A stretch of 64,000 nucleotides of DNA from Paraburkholderia hospita (GTDB lineage Bacteria > Pseudomonadota > Gammaproteobacteria > Burkholderiales > Burkholderiaceae). The notes beneath the pieces were generated by a model that was not told where the DNA came from, did not search any database, and saw only the letters and a list, made by a program, of their open reading frames with translations. The stretch is taken from NCBI RefSeq assembly GCF_002902965.1, contig NZ_CP026106.1, positions 434,001 through 498,000 of the forward strand. The letters are read 5' to 3'. Positions 26,540-34,452 of this stretch are shown in pieces; positions within the stretch are counted from its first letter, which is position 1; each line of letters opens with the position of its first letter. Position numbers and translations under genes: made by a program.

Positions 26540-26701
26540 CGTCCTCACGACACGTTGACTCTGGTCGGAGCCGGGGCAGTGAAAGACGCCCAGGTCGCGC
26601 AGCACTACACCTGCACGCGATGCGGCGCCGCATTTGCGCGTATCCTCAAAGGCGAGCCGCGAAAACAAGTCTGGGTGCTGCTGAACGCGGGGCAACATTG
26701 A
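26540..26701 (+). pseudogene. Small zinc-ribbon-like remnant
   Basis: The frame encodes HYTCTRCGAAFARILKGEPR and KQVWVLLNAGQH before TGA. A CxxC pair and a conserved-looking C-terminus suggest a real protein tail, but no start codon lies in a sensible place, since the only ATG is inside the SDR fragment. It is probably 5'-truncated. Confidence 0.4.
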
Positions 26702-26813
26702 GCTGGAGCGCGCGCCCTTGCTAACAAGCTGCTTAAAGAACAAGAGTCCTGAATTGCCGCGCCGACCCTCGGAGGCAACCACCCAAGCGGCGCAAACGGC
26801 GGCGGAGATAGCC

Positions 26814-26987
26814 ATGTGGACTTGCCGAAACTGCAATGCGCGCTTCTCGTTCAATCAGGTCGAAGCCCAAATCGACGAAAGCGGATTCTTTTTTATTTGT
26901 CGCGACTGTGACTACCGAAATAACCTGGTGAACATGGGTCCAGATGCGGCGGGCCGGCCGCAGCTTATCCAGCGCGACGACAAGTAG
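26814..26987 (+). CDS. Small two-CxxC zinc-ribbon protein
   Basis: This 57-aa protein begins MWTCRNCNARFSF and has FFICRDCDYRNNL: two CxxC knuckles that would bind one zinc. GGAG stands 7 bases before the ATG. The next gene follows after 21 bases, so the two may be co-transcribed. The partner is unknown; it could bind nucleic acid or protein. Confidence 0.6.
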   Translation: MWTCRNCNARFSFNQVEAQIDESGFFFICRDCDYRNNLVNMGPDAAGRPQLIQRDDK

Positions 26988-27008
26988 AGCAACTTTTCGG
27001 AGGCGGCC

Positions 27009-27227
27009 ATGCAATTCGACTATAGGGAGTTTCACATCAACGCGTCGCCTCTTGATGAAGGCGGCCGTTACTACGCTCGAGCAAAGATCTACCGGCGCGC
27101 CTCGGCGACCGGAGACTCCGTCGAAGTGAAATATTCGGGCGACCTCGGTGACTATCCCTCCGACGCGGACGCGATCGAAGCGGCGCAGCGTTGGGCGATG
27201 CAGTGGTGCGACAACAACTCCGGATAG
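27009..27227 (+). CDS. Small hypothetical protein
   Basis: This 72-aa acidic protein (MQFDYREFHINASPLDEGGR...) has a strong site, GGAGGCGGCC, before the ATG and ends AQRWAMQWCDNNSG. The strand-helix pattern suggests a small alpha/beta fold. Its family is not firmly recognised. It may form an operon with the zinc-ribbon gene. Confidence 0.55.
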   Translation: MQFDYREFHINASPLDEGGRYYARAKIYRRASATGDSVEVKYSGDLGDYPSDADAIEAAQRWAMQWCDNNSG

Positions 27228-27480
27228 GGCACGGGTACGGATTCCTCGAAACGGCTCAGATTTGCCGATGATTCGGTCTCCGTGAGCCGGCTTCGGAAAA
27301 GCGCCGCGAAACGGCCTCGCGCCAGTACTTTCTGTTCGTTCATGCTGTCGTTGTCCTTGCGGTTAGATCGGTCGCCGCACATGTGGTCGACCAGTGCTTC
27401 GTCGCCTTCCGTTTGTTGGAGGTCGAGCGGAATCTGTTTCGCGTAGAACGCTGCTTCGTGCTGCAGCTCCGCGGAGGGCG

Positions 27481-27645
27481 ATCGATCGTTTCTTCGCGCT
27501 CCTTGCCAGTGTTCTGGTACGAAACGATGCAGTCATCGGGCAGGCCGCCGTTCGCTTCGAGGATCTGATGCAGCATGTAGCCGCTCGTGCGGCCGCAACT
27601 GAATCAAATCTGCGTGGCTCCGTCGATGACGTATGGATCGCTCAT
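27481..27645 (-). pseudogene. 5' fragment of a PAPS-reductase-like (PP-loop) gene with an in-frame stop
   Basis: From ATG 27645 the frame reads MSDPYVIDGATQI, then TGA at 27604-27606, then FSCGRTSGYMLHQILEANGG, LPDDCIVSYQNTGKEREETI. This matches the N-terminus of phage and island PAPS-reductase-like proteins (ISFSGGRTSGYML...NTGKE.EETL), where SGGRTS is the ATP-pyrophosphatase loop, here SCGRTS. After EETID the match ends. Downstream minus-strand frames (27240-27480) look like pieces of another decayed gene (ELQHEAAFYAKQIPLDLQQT). The remainder of 27228-27754 holds no intact gene. Confidence 0.6.
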
Positions 27646-27754
27646 ATGCTGGTGCTCTTTATCAGGTTGCGCAGCCACGGCGCGGCGTATGGGTCGATCT
27701 CGTTGTAATAGGCAGTCATGCTAGGATTTATCCAAAACCCGTGGCGAGACTGTC

Positions 27755-27958
27755 ATGACCAGCAACAATTTCTCGTACAAAGAAGTCACCTATAGCGTTT
27801 ATGTGACGCAACAAAAGGACGGAAGGTGGGACTGGGCATACACGTTGACGAAGCCGCCCATCTACTGGAAAAACCCTGAAACGCCAGCGGCAACCCCAGA
27901 GCAGGCGATCGAAGAGGCGCGTTTCGACGCGGAGCGTCGGATCGATGCGATGAAGTGA
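27755..27958 (+). CDS. Small hypothetical protein
   Basis: This 67-aa protein (MTSNNFSYKEVTYSVYVTQQ KDGRWDW...) has a beta-rich first half and a helical tail (PEQAIEEARFDAERRIDAMK). It is likely genuine given its composition. Family not recognised; such single-domain proteins are frequent in Burkholderia accessory DNA. Confidence 0.5.
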   Translation: MTSNNFSYKEVTYSVYVTQQKDGRWDWAYTLTKPPIYWKNPETPAATPEQAIEEARFDAERRIDAMK

Positions 27959-27985
27959 GCCGTTGAAAATGACGCGGAGGTCTGG

Positions 27986-28204
27986 TTGTCTGCCAAACGC
28001 GTCTCGCTTGATTGGTTTGAAAGCATACGGCTATGCCGTGTGTCCGTAGAACTCGCAACGACCGTTTGGGCTATCGAACTGCTGCAGGACGCTGGCGAAC
28101 TAGCAATGCTATTCACCGACGGGGGGGCGACTGGATTATCAGTCTCCGATTGTTCGCGGAATACACGACAATTGCGTCGCGAGGTTGGCGACGTGGCGCT
28201 ATGA
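27986..28204 (+). CDS. Possible small protein with TTG start
   Basis: This frame encodes 72 aa (SAKRVSLDWFESIRLC ... WAIELLQDAGELAMLFTDGG). GGAGG stands 7 bases before the TTG at 27986, and the previous gene ends 27 bases upstream. A run of seven G near 28122 could mark a frameshift. Unrecognised. Confidence 0.35.
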   Translation: MSAKRVSLDWFESIRLCRVSVELATTVWAIELLQDAGELAMLFTDGGATGLSVSDCSRNTRQLRREVGDVAL

Positions 28205-28350
28205 GATGTAGCCTGCCGTCGCCGCGATTTGTCGCGTAGGGTTGTCGGAAGTCGACCGATAAGGGAGCTTCGTCTTGTCCAGCAGCGGCCATTCAAATAT
28301 TGCATCATTGCCAGCATAATCAACAAAAGTGATTGCTTACCGACCGATCC

Positions 28351-28599
28351 ATGTCCCCAGAAGAGATCAACGCAGGATGCTCCGAGCTATTTGATGCGTG
28401 GTGCGAACGTCGTGCCGTTCGCCCTTTGCGACATCTGCTCTCCGCATGGCCACTGACAAGTGGCCTAACGGACGATTGGGGTGCGCTTCGCGATGCTTTA
28501 CGAACAGTGCGAGCAGATTGTCATGCGGAGATTCCCAATACGGAACTTGGCCGAGTTGAGGACTTAATCCGCGCTGTCGAATTCATCGTCTTTCGGTAA
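28351..28599 (+). CDS. Small hypothetical protein
   Basis: This 82-aa helical protein (MSPEEINAGCSELFDAWCER ... GALRDALRTVRADCHAEIPN) starts at the ATG at 28351; GTG/TTG starts upstream are less likely. It converges with the 48-aa gene on the other strand. No family recognised. Confidence 0.45.
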   Translation: MSPEEINAGCSELFDAWCERRAVRPLRHLLSAWPLTSGLTDDWGALRDALRTVRADCHAEIPNTELGRVEDLIRAVEFIVFR

Positions 28600-28607
28600 T
28601 GAATTGC

Positions 28608-28754
28608 CTATTGACCAGCATCGCCAGAAATCCAGGTTCGAACGACGACATCAACAGTGGCCGCAACAGTATTCCAATCGTCAGGATCGAGACCGTGTGC
28701 GTCGATCCCGTTCAGCGCTTCGGCAGCCAATTGCTCCGAGCGGGCAGCCGACAT
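28608..28754 (-). CDS. 48-aa hypothetical protein
   Basis: ATG 28754 to TAG 28608 encodes MSAARSEQLAAEALNGIDAH, GLDPDDWNTVAATVDVVVRT, WISGDAGQ, a compact helical sequence with a Trp-containing turn. It follows the DUF6966-like gene (28817-29128) on the same strand after 62 bases. It is short, but its composition is protein-like and the frame is clean. Confidence 0.4.
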   Translation of the reverse strand: MSAARSEQLAAEALNGIDAHGLDPDDWNTVAATVDVVVRTWISGDAGQ

Positions 28755-28816
28755 GTTAGAGCGCTCTCGGATGAGCCTCGCCGTTCATTGCAAGGTTTCC
28801 GAGCTGTAGCGCTGAG

Positions 28817-29128
28817 TCATTTCGATTTTCCCGTTCTCAGTCCCCTCGCAAGATCGTAAATTTCGCTACGAAGCTTATCGAAAAGCCCCTTGTCGCACAC
28901 GTCGAGCAGCACTCCGGCGCCACCATTACTTCGCTGCAAAACGACGTCGTTCAGGCTCCCCATTCCTCCGTATGCGGAAAGCAAATGTTCGAGTCCATAG
29001 CCATCCAAAGAGCGAATCAGCCTCGCGTCCTTGGTCAACCATTCCGCGCATCGAACCTGTCCGTAGGAGCGAAGCAGTGCTTCCGCCTGATCAAGCATTT
29101 GGGCAAGAGCGTCTATTTCTGAAGGCAT
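28817..29128 (-). CDS. DUF6966-like hypothetical protein
   Basis: This 103-aa protein (MPSEIDALAQMLDQAEALLR ... WLTKDARLIRSLDGYGLEHL LSAYGGMGSLNDVVL). The run YGLEHLLSAYGGMGSLNDVV matches my memory of DUF6966, a family of unknown function. It sits at the right edge of the accessory zone. Confidence 0.55.
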   Translation of the reverse strand: MPSEIDALAQMLDQAEALLRSYGQVRCAEWLTKDARLIRSLDGYGLEHLLSAYGGMGSLNDVVLQRSNGGAGVLLDVCDKGLFDKLRSEIYDLARGLRTGKSK

Positions 29129-30053
29129 TAACGTTCCTCGACATTGAGGGTTGCTGCAAGTGTGATGCTTTATCCAAACGCAGGAGCAAGCCGATTGTCA
29201 ACGACCTAAGCCACGTTGGCGAGTGCCCGTTTCTGGAGTCTTACGCTTTGAGCGTTAGGCGCTCGCCGCCGCTCGACAACAATTGCGCAACAGAAGCCGA
29301 AGGTTCCGTGTCAGCAAATAGTCGATCGTATCGGAGCACAAAAGCGGTTCTGCTATCCGATTGACTTCGTTGGTCACGTAGATTGTCCGGCCCGTAAGAG
29401 CGCGCTGCCGCTCCGGCCGACGAGACATAGAAGCGTATGCAACTATCTTGCGCGCGCGGTTCTATTCCATCACGTCAGAGACTTGGGATGCGCAACGTCC
29501 CAATTTAAAACACATGCGGCGCTCTGGGGTCTTCCAGGCGTCCGATTTTGCGACATTGGTCAGCGGCGTTGCAGAGTCACGTTTGTCATCCACGTGTGGT
29601 TTCCCTTGCGCTTCATGTCAATGGCGCCGCATGTGGCGATTGCGTCGTCATTGGCACAGACGTTGCATGATGACCGACTCGAGAAAGATCGCAAGAGTTG
29701 TAGGGAACGAGAGTCCGGCAGTTATTTCCACCCAACGCTGAAACTCGAACCTTGCTTGTCGAGTGCAGGCAGTCGGGGCGGAAACGAATGGGTGCTGCTT
29801 TCGCTCCAGCATGGATTGACATGTACGCACTGTCCGTCTGCACGGGGTCGCCGACAGTAAGTGGGCGTCATTTCATCTCCCGGAAGGATGGGCTGACGGT
29901 GTCGTGATTGCGTCGGATCTTCTGTGCGCCGCAGTCGGGGCTCGCGTCTTCGCAAAGATCGAGATACATCGTGATGACAATCCTGACTCACGAAGAGGCG
30001 ATCCCAATGGTCCGCAGGTCGCCCGTTCAACGCCTGCCTGGAGGAGATACATC
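29129..30053. other. Long regulatory/intergenic region before the alcohol dehydrogenase
   Basis: No gene is supported in 925 bp. It contains a sigma-54 promoter (29651-29667), and TTGGGA/TCCCAA (29491-29511 area) forms a short dyad upstream. The likely leader of the alcohol dehydrogenase mRNA is therefore about 375 bases. Confidence 0.5.
29651..29667 (+). promoter_or_regulatory. Sigma-54 (-24/-12) promoter of the alcohol dehydrogenase/cobW operon
   Basis: TTGGCACAGACGTTGCA fits the RpoN consensus YTGGCACGRNNNTTGCW closely. GG at 29653-29654 and GC at 29665-29666 are ten bases apart, as required. The next gene reading the same way is the dehydrogenase at 30054. A sigma-54 activator is encoded at 44382. 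Confidence 0.7.
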
Positions 30054-31097
30054 GTGAAAGCTGCTGTCCTGCATCAGTACGACGAGTCGTTGAGCCGCGA
30101 CGAGTTCGTGCGCTACGAAGATGTCGCCGATCCGAAGATCGAACGAACTACGGACGTTATCGTGCGTATCGGTGGCGCTGGTGTTTGCCGAACTGATCTC
30201 CACGTAGTGGAGGGTATCTGGCGCAGCAAGGTGGACGTGGCGCTGCCCTATATCATGGGGCATGAGAATGCCGGCTGGGTCGAAGCGGTGGGAAGCGGTG
30301 TCGAGAGCGTGAAGGTTGGCGATGCGGTGATCTGCCATCCGCTGGTGACAAGCGGGCATTGTCTCGCATGTCGGCGCGGCGACGATATGCATGCGACCGA
30401 CAGCCGGTTTCCCGGCATCAACGCCAACGGCGGCTACGCACAGTACCTGTTGACGGGCGAACGCTCACTGATCAGGTTGCCGAAATCGCTTGCGCCGAAG
30501 GACGTCGCGCCTTACACCGACGCCGGGCTGACTGCGTATCGCGCTGCCAAAAAGGCATCGCGTCATCTGCTGCCGGGTCAGTTCTCAGTGGTGATCGGCG
30601 CCGGCGGTCTGGGGCACATCGGCATCCAGGTGTTGAAGGCTTTGTGCGCGGCCGAAATCATTGTGGTCGACCGCTCCGACGTCGCGCTGCAACTTGCGAA
30701 GGAATGCGGTGCGCACCACACGATCAAGGCCGACGGCCACGAGGTGGCGAGCGTTCTGGAGTTGACGGGCGGCAACGGCGCAGAGGCGGTCATCGACTTC
30801 GTCGGCGAAGGCGATGCGATTGCCAAGGGCCTCGCGATGACCCGCAACGCCGGGTTCTACTACATCGTCGGCTATGGCGGGAAGATCGAGTTGCCGACGA
30901 TCGACATGATCACCAGCGAGAAGACCATTGTTGGCAACCTGGTCGGCACCTACGCCGAACTCGTCGAGTTGATGGCGCTCGCCGATCGTGGACTCGTCCA
31001 TCTGGCCACCCGCGAATACCGTCTGAGTGAGGCGAACCAGGCGCTCAAAGACCTGCACCATGGCAAGGTGAAGGGCAGGGCTGTGCTGATTCCGTAG
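30054..31097 (+). CDS. Zinc-type NAD(P)-dependent alcohol dehydrogenase of the monooxygenase island
   Basis: This 347-aa medium-chain dehydrogenase would oxidise the alcohol made by the monooxygenase to a ketone or aldehyde. The catalytic zinc ligands are present (GVCRTDLH, GHENAGWVE), as is the nucleotide motif GAGGLGHIGIQ. The structural-zinc lobe is degenerate: SGHCLACRRGDDMHAT keeps two of the four cysteines, so that zinc is probably absent. The GTG at 30054 was chosen for GGAGGAG at ideal spacing; the frame is open upstream. It follows a sigma-54 promoter and heads an operon with cobW and a WD40 gene. Similar dehydrogenases accompany propane and acetone monooxygenases. Confidence 0.88.
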   Translation: MKAAVLHQYDESLSRDEFVRYEDVADPKIERTTDVIVRIGGAGVCRTDLHVVEGIWRSKVDVALPYIMGHENAGWVEAVGSGVESVKVGDAVICHPLVTSGHCLACRRGDDMHATDSRFPGINANGGYAQYLLTGERSLIRLPKSLAPKDVAPYTDAGLTAYRAAKKASRHLLPGQFSVVIGAGGLGHIGIQVLKALCAAEIIVVDRSDVALQLAKECGAHHTIKADGHEVASVLELTGGNGAEAVIDFVGEGDAIAKGLAMTRNAGFYYIVGYGGKIELPTIDMITSEKTIVGNLVGTYAELVELMALADRGLVHLATREYRLSEANQALKDLHHGKVKGRAVLIP

Positions 31098-31122
31098 CGG
31101 ATAGGTCTTAAGGGGAACGGCC

Positions 31123-31443
31123 GTGATATCACAGAGAAACATAACACCCCTATTTTTCGAGCGCGTGCGTCTGGTCATCGCATTGACCGACGTCAACTCC
31201 CGACACTTGCGCGGCGAGAGCCGTCGCGCGGGCGCGGAGATCGAACTGGCGTGTGCGCTGGAATCCGGGAAGCGCGAAGGCGCGTCGCCCGATGAAACGC
31301 ACGATATCGCGCAATTACGGGAGCGACTGCGCGATGCCGAGCACAGCTTGCAGGCGATCGAATCCGAGCGTGGCCGGCTCGAGAGCGAACTGGCCGATTT
31401 CGACGCGACGGTGCCGCGTGCGAACGGGCGGGACTGGCAATGA
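31123..31443 (+). CDS. Coiled-coil protein coupled to the CobW GTPase
   Basis: This 106-aa protein has a helical C-terminal half (IAQLRERLRDAEHSLQAIES ERGRLESELADFD), a heptad-like coiled coil. Its stop overlaps the cobW start as ATGA (31440-31443), so the two are translationally coupled. No metal-binding motif is obvious (a few His). Family not recognised. It may be an adaptor or partner for the GTPase. Confidence 0.6.
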   Translation: MISQRNITPLFFERVRLVIALTDVNSRHLRGESRRAGAEIELACALESGKREGASPDETHDIAQLRERLRDAEHSLQAIESERGRLESELADFDATVPRANGRDWQ

Positions 31444-32462
31444 ACCGGATCCCGATTACGGTTCTCACCGGGTTTCTCGGCGCCGGCAAGACCACGCTTC
31501 TCAATCGCATTCTGCGCGAGCAGCATGGCCGGCGCTATGCGGTGATTGTCAACGAGTACGGCGCGATCGGTATCGATGGCGGCCTGGTCGTGGGCGCTGA
31601 AGACGAGGTCGTCGAACTGAACAACGGTTGCGTCTGTTGCAAGGTGCGTGGTGATCTGATCCGCGTGGTGTCGGGGCTGATCAGGCGCAAGAGCGGTTTC
31701 GACGGGATCCTGATTGAAATGTCCGGCCTCGCGGACCCCGCGCCCGTCGTTCAGACGTTCTTCGTCGACGACCTCATCCGTCAACACACCCGGCTCGACA
31801 GCGTGATTTGCGTCGCGGATGCCTGTCATCTACATATGCATCTGGCCGATAGTCGGGAGGCAGCGGAGCAACTCGCACAAGCTGACGTCGTGCTGCTCAA
31901 TAAGGCCGACCTTGTCGGCACAGCGGAGCTCGCGTCGGTGAAGGAGGCCATCCACCGCATCAACCCGACTGCCGAGATGCTGCAGGGCGTCAGGTGCGCG
32001 GTTGCGCTTTCGACGCTGCTCGATCGCGGTGCGTTCGATCTCAAGCGTCTGCATCTGGCCGCACCCCAACCTGGAGGCAGCGAGTTTGCGCGCGGCGAGC
32101 GCAGCTGGCGCTATGTTCCAGTCAATCCGCGTGCGGCTGTCGATCTGGGACGGCACAGTCACGGGATAGACAGCGTGTCGCTGCGCGTCGATACATCTCT
32201 CGAGCGCACGCGCTTCCTCTCGTGGCTGCGGCAGCTGGTGGTCGAACAAGGCCGGGATCTGTTGCGGGCGAAAGGTATTGTCGACCTCGCGGGATCGGAG
32301 CGCCGCTTCGTGTTTCAGGGGGTGCACATGACGATGGACACCGATTTCGACCGGCCATGGCGAGCCGACGAACATCGTGACAGCCGTTTGGTGTTCATCG
32401 GTCGAAACCTCGACCGGCGCGACCTGCGCGAGAGCATCCGATACTGCGAGATCGACTCATGA
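31440..32462 (+). CDS. CobW/P47K-family metallochaperone GTPase
   Basis: This 340-aa G3E GTPase has Walker A GFLGAGKTT (residues 11-19), the metal-binding GCVCC (63-67), NKAD for guanine specificity, and a C-terminal CobW_C domain. COG0523 proteins deliver Zn, Co, Fe or Mn to client enzymes, and examples serve nitrile hydratase and zinc enzymes. It is coupled by ATGA overlaps to the coiled-coil gene upstream and the WD40 gene downstream. Candidate clients here are the zinc dehydrogenase or the di-iron hydroxylase. The metal cannot be read from the sequence. Confidence 0.88.
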   Translation: MNRIPITVLTGFLGAGKTTLLNRILREQHGRRYAVIVNEYGAIGIDGGLVVGAEDEVVELNNGCVCCKVRGDLIRVVSGLIRRKSGFDGILIEMSGLADPAPVVQTFFVDDLIRQHTRLDSVICVADACHLHMHLADSREAAEQLAQADVVLLNKADLVGTAELASVKEAIHRINPTAEMLQGVRCAVALSTLLDRGAFDLKRLHLAAPQPGGSEFARGERSWRYVPVNPRAAVDLGRHSHGIDSVSLRVDTSLERTRFLSWLRQLVVEQGRDLLRAKGIVDLAGSERRFVFQGVHMTMDTDFDRPWRADEHRDSRLVFIGRNLDRRDLRESIRYCEIDS

Positions 32463-33553
32463 ACGCACCGCCGACTCTGATCGAACTGCTTGGGGCGCGC
32501 TGGATAACAGAGGCCCCTGTGGTGGCGGCTGTTTGGGACGCCGCGGGCCAATACGCCGGATTCGCACTGGGCGACGGCACGCTGGCGCTCGCTGCCGGCA
32601 CGTGGGACGGTGGCCCGCGACTCAAGCCGCGCGAGCACGGCGGCGTCGAGTTCACGCAAGCGCTAGCGCCACCCGCACCGCTGAGACGTTTCAGCGTGCA
32701 CGACGGCACCTGTCTCGCGCTGGCCGCCAATTGCGCAGGTGGCTTTCTCAGCGGTGGCGACGACGGCCGGCTTGTCCACCTCGCCGCCGATGGCGCCAGC
32801 GAAGTACTCGTGGATACGGGCGGCGAATGGATCGACCTCGTGACGACCCGTTCAGCCGGAGGCTATGCCTATGCAACCGGCCGCCGCGTCCACTTGTCTG
32901 GGACGAAGCCGGACGTGCTGACGTTGCCCGGTTCGGCGACCGCGCTTGCCTTCGATACGGACGGCGCGCAGTTGGCCATCTCCCATCATGGCGGAGTCAC
33001 GCTATGGTCCGCTGACACGCATGAACACTGCCGTCTGACGTGGCCCGGTTATCACCGCACCGTCGCGTGGAGCCCGGACAGCCGCTATCTGGTGAGCGGC
33101 ATGGAGGAGAACGCGCTGCACGGCTGGCGTCTCTCCGACGGCGGCGACATCGAAATGGGTGGCTATCCTGGGCAACCGCGCTCACTGTCGTTTTCCGCGG
33201 ACGGTCGCTTTCTCGCCACAAGCGGCGGATTGCGTGCCGTCTGCTGGCGCTTCGATCCGCCCGGCCGCGACGGACAGCCGCATGAGTGCGGCATGGCGGG
33301 CAAGACGCCCGTCAGCCAGGTTGCCTGTCACCCCGCGCATCCGCTGATCGCGGTGGGTTATCACAACGGTGCGGTGCTGCTATGTCAACCGGGCAGCAAT
33401 GATGCGCTCTTCATCAGGAATCCCGGTGGCGGTCCTGTTAGCGCGATCGCCTGGTCGCCCGATGGAGAACGCCTCGCGCTCGGTACGGAGGAGGGCGAAC
33501 TCGCTCTGGTGTTCTTGCCGGATGTGTTGTTCCGCTTCCGCAGTGCGGCGTAA
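32459..33553 (+). CDS. WD40-repeat protein paired with CobW
   Basis: This 364-aa protein is built of about seven WD40-like blades, several ending in patterns such as VAWSPDSRYLVSG, LSFSADGRFLATSG and IAWSPDGERLALGTEEGE. WD40 propellers act as scaffolds. The start overlaps the cobW stop (ATGA, 32459-32462). No signal peptide is present, so it works in the cytoplasm. Pairing of CobW with a WD40 protein suggests a client-docking platform; this role is inference. Confidence 0.85.
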   Translation: MNAPPTLIELLGARWITEAPVVAAVWDAAGQYAGFALGDGTLALAAGTWDGGPRLKPREHGGVEFTQALAPPAPLRRFSVHDGTCLALAANCAGGFLSGGDDGRLVHLAADGASEVLVDTGGEWIDLVTTRSAGGYAYATGRRVHLSGTKPDVLTLPGSATALAFDTDGAQLAISHHGGVTLWSADTHEHCRLTWPGYHRTVAWSPDSRYLVSGMEENALHGWRLSDGGDIEMGGYPGQPRSLSFSADGRFLATSGGLRAVCWRFDPPGRDGQPHECGMAGKTPVSQVACHPAHPLIAVGYHNGAVLLCQPGSNDALFIRNPGGGPVSAIAWSPDGERLALGTEEGELALVFLPDVLFRFRSAA

Positions 33554-33594
33554 ACGCGCAGCGAGAGCCACCACATACAACGAAGGAGACGACG

Positions 33595-33798
33595 ATGAAC
33601 GACCCACACCCGTCCAAGGATCTGTTTTTCGAGCGGTTGGGCGCGCTCGCCGACGCGATGATTGCGGCCTACGGCAAGGACTTCGCGATGGGCGCACTGG
33701 TTCTCGCTGCACGCTTCGTCGCCGAGGGCAGGCAACCTGCCGACACTTCTCCCGGCATGAACTATCAGGGAGAAAGCCGGCGAGGCGTTGCCCCGTAG
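33595..33798 (+). CDS. 67-aa helical protein ending the cobW operon
   Basis: The protein reads MNDPHPSKDLFFERLGALAD AMIAAYGKDFAMGALVLAAR and continues with a Gly/Pro-rich tail. AAGGAGACGACG lies before the ATG. It follows the WD40 gene by 41 bases on the same strand. Unrecognised, but the strong ribosome site and placement make it a credible gene. Confidence 0.6.
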   Translation: MNDPHPSKDLFFERLGALADAMIAAYGKDFAMGALVLAARFVAEGRQPADTSPGMNYQGESRRGVAP

Positions 33799-34078
33799 CT
33801 GCTTTGTGTCTGAGCACGTTGCAGGCGTACTCTGACGCATGGAGTCGTACACCGGCATCTAGCAGATTCGTCTGGTTGAAACACGGCGTCCTGAATGTAA
33901 TAAGGATTACGTATCTGTTCTTCAGCGGACCGCTAATGAAGCCGATGGTGCGCGACGATCAGATTCAGGTTTAAAGACATCGCGGCCTGCGCATTAAGCC
34001 GGCGATGCGTAGAAGGGGAAGCAGGCGCCGCGACGAATTGGAAGCGTCCCAACATCGGACAGGTCTGGCGAACACGAA
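33799..34078. other. Intergenic region before the monooxygenase promoter
   Basis: Nothing coding is supported. Together with the leader to 34452 it forms the 650-bp control region of mimA. No terminator with a T-run was seen after the cobW operon. Confidence 0.35.
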
Positions 34079-34095
34079 TGTCGCATAACACGACA
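34079..34095. promoter_or_regulatory. Candidate upstream activator site (TGTCG-N7-CGACA)
   Basis: A perfect 5-bp dyad, TGTCGCATAACACGACA, is centred 83 bp upstream of the -24 element of the monooxygenase promoter. That is the usual position for an enhancer bound by a sigma-54 activator. The activator encoded at 44382 is the natural candidate. No exact second copy was found at the 29651 promoter. Confidence 0.35.
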
Positions 34096-34168
34096 GAGAA
34101 GCCTCGCAGGGGATCGCTTAAAGCTTCTTCAGGCCGCCGAGCCTTGTCAATCACGATGCGCAACGACA

Positions 34169-34184
34169 TGGCACGCTTATCGCT
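34169..34184 (+). promoter_or_regulatory. Sigma-54 promoter of the monooxygenase operon
   Basis: TGGCACGCTTATCGCT has GG (34170-34171) and GC (34182-34183) ten bases apart and one departure from consensus (TCGC for TTGC). The leader to the mimA start is about 260 bases. Confidence 0.6.
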
Positions 34185-34452
34185 CTTAGGGCTGATGTCG
34201 ACAGGAAAGCGTTGACGTCCCGAAGCGCGAAATGAAAACGACAGGAGGCACGTTCATGAAGAACGGATCTGGACACTCGTGCTTTCAACATTGCTCCCGC
34301 CAATTTTCGCCAGCGGCTGCGGCCACGTTTTCGTGTAATTGACTGCGGCCGCTGCATCAGCCGACCACTGCCTTTAGTGGCCTTGCGCTAAGCGGCCCTG
34401 CCCGAAGTATCGCCGTTCGACGGTAATCGTGAAGTGGAACCAGGAGAGCCCA

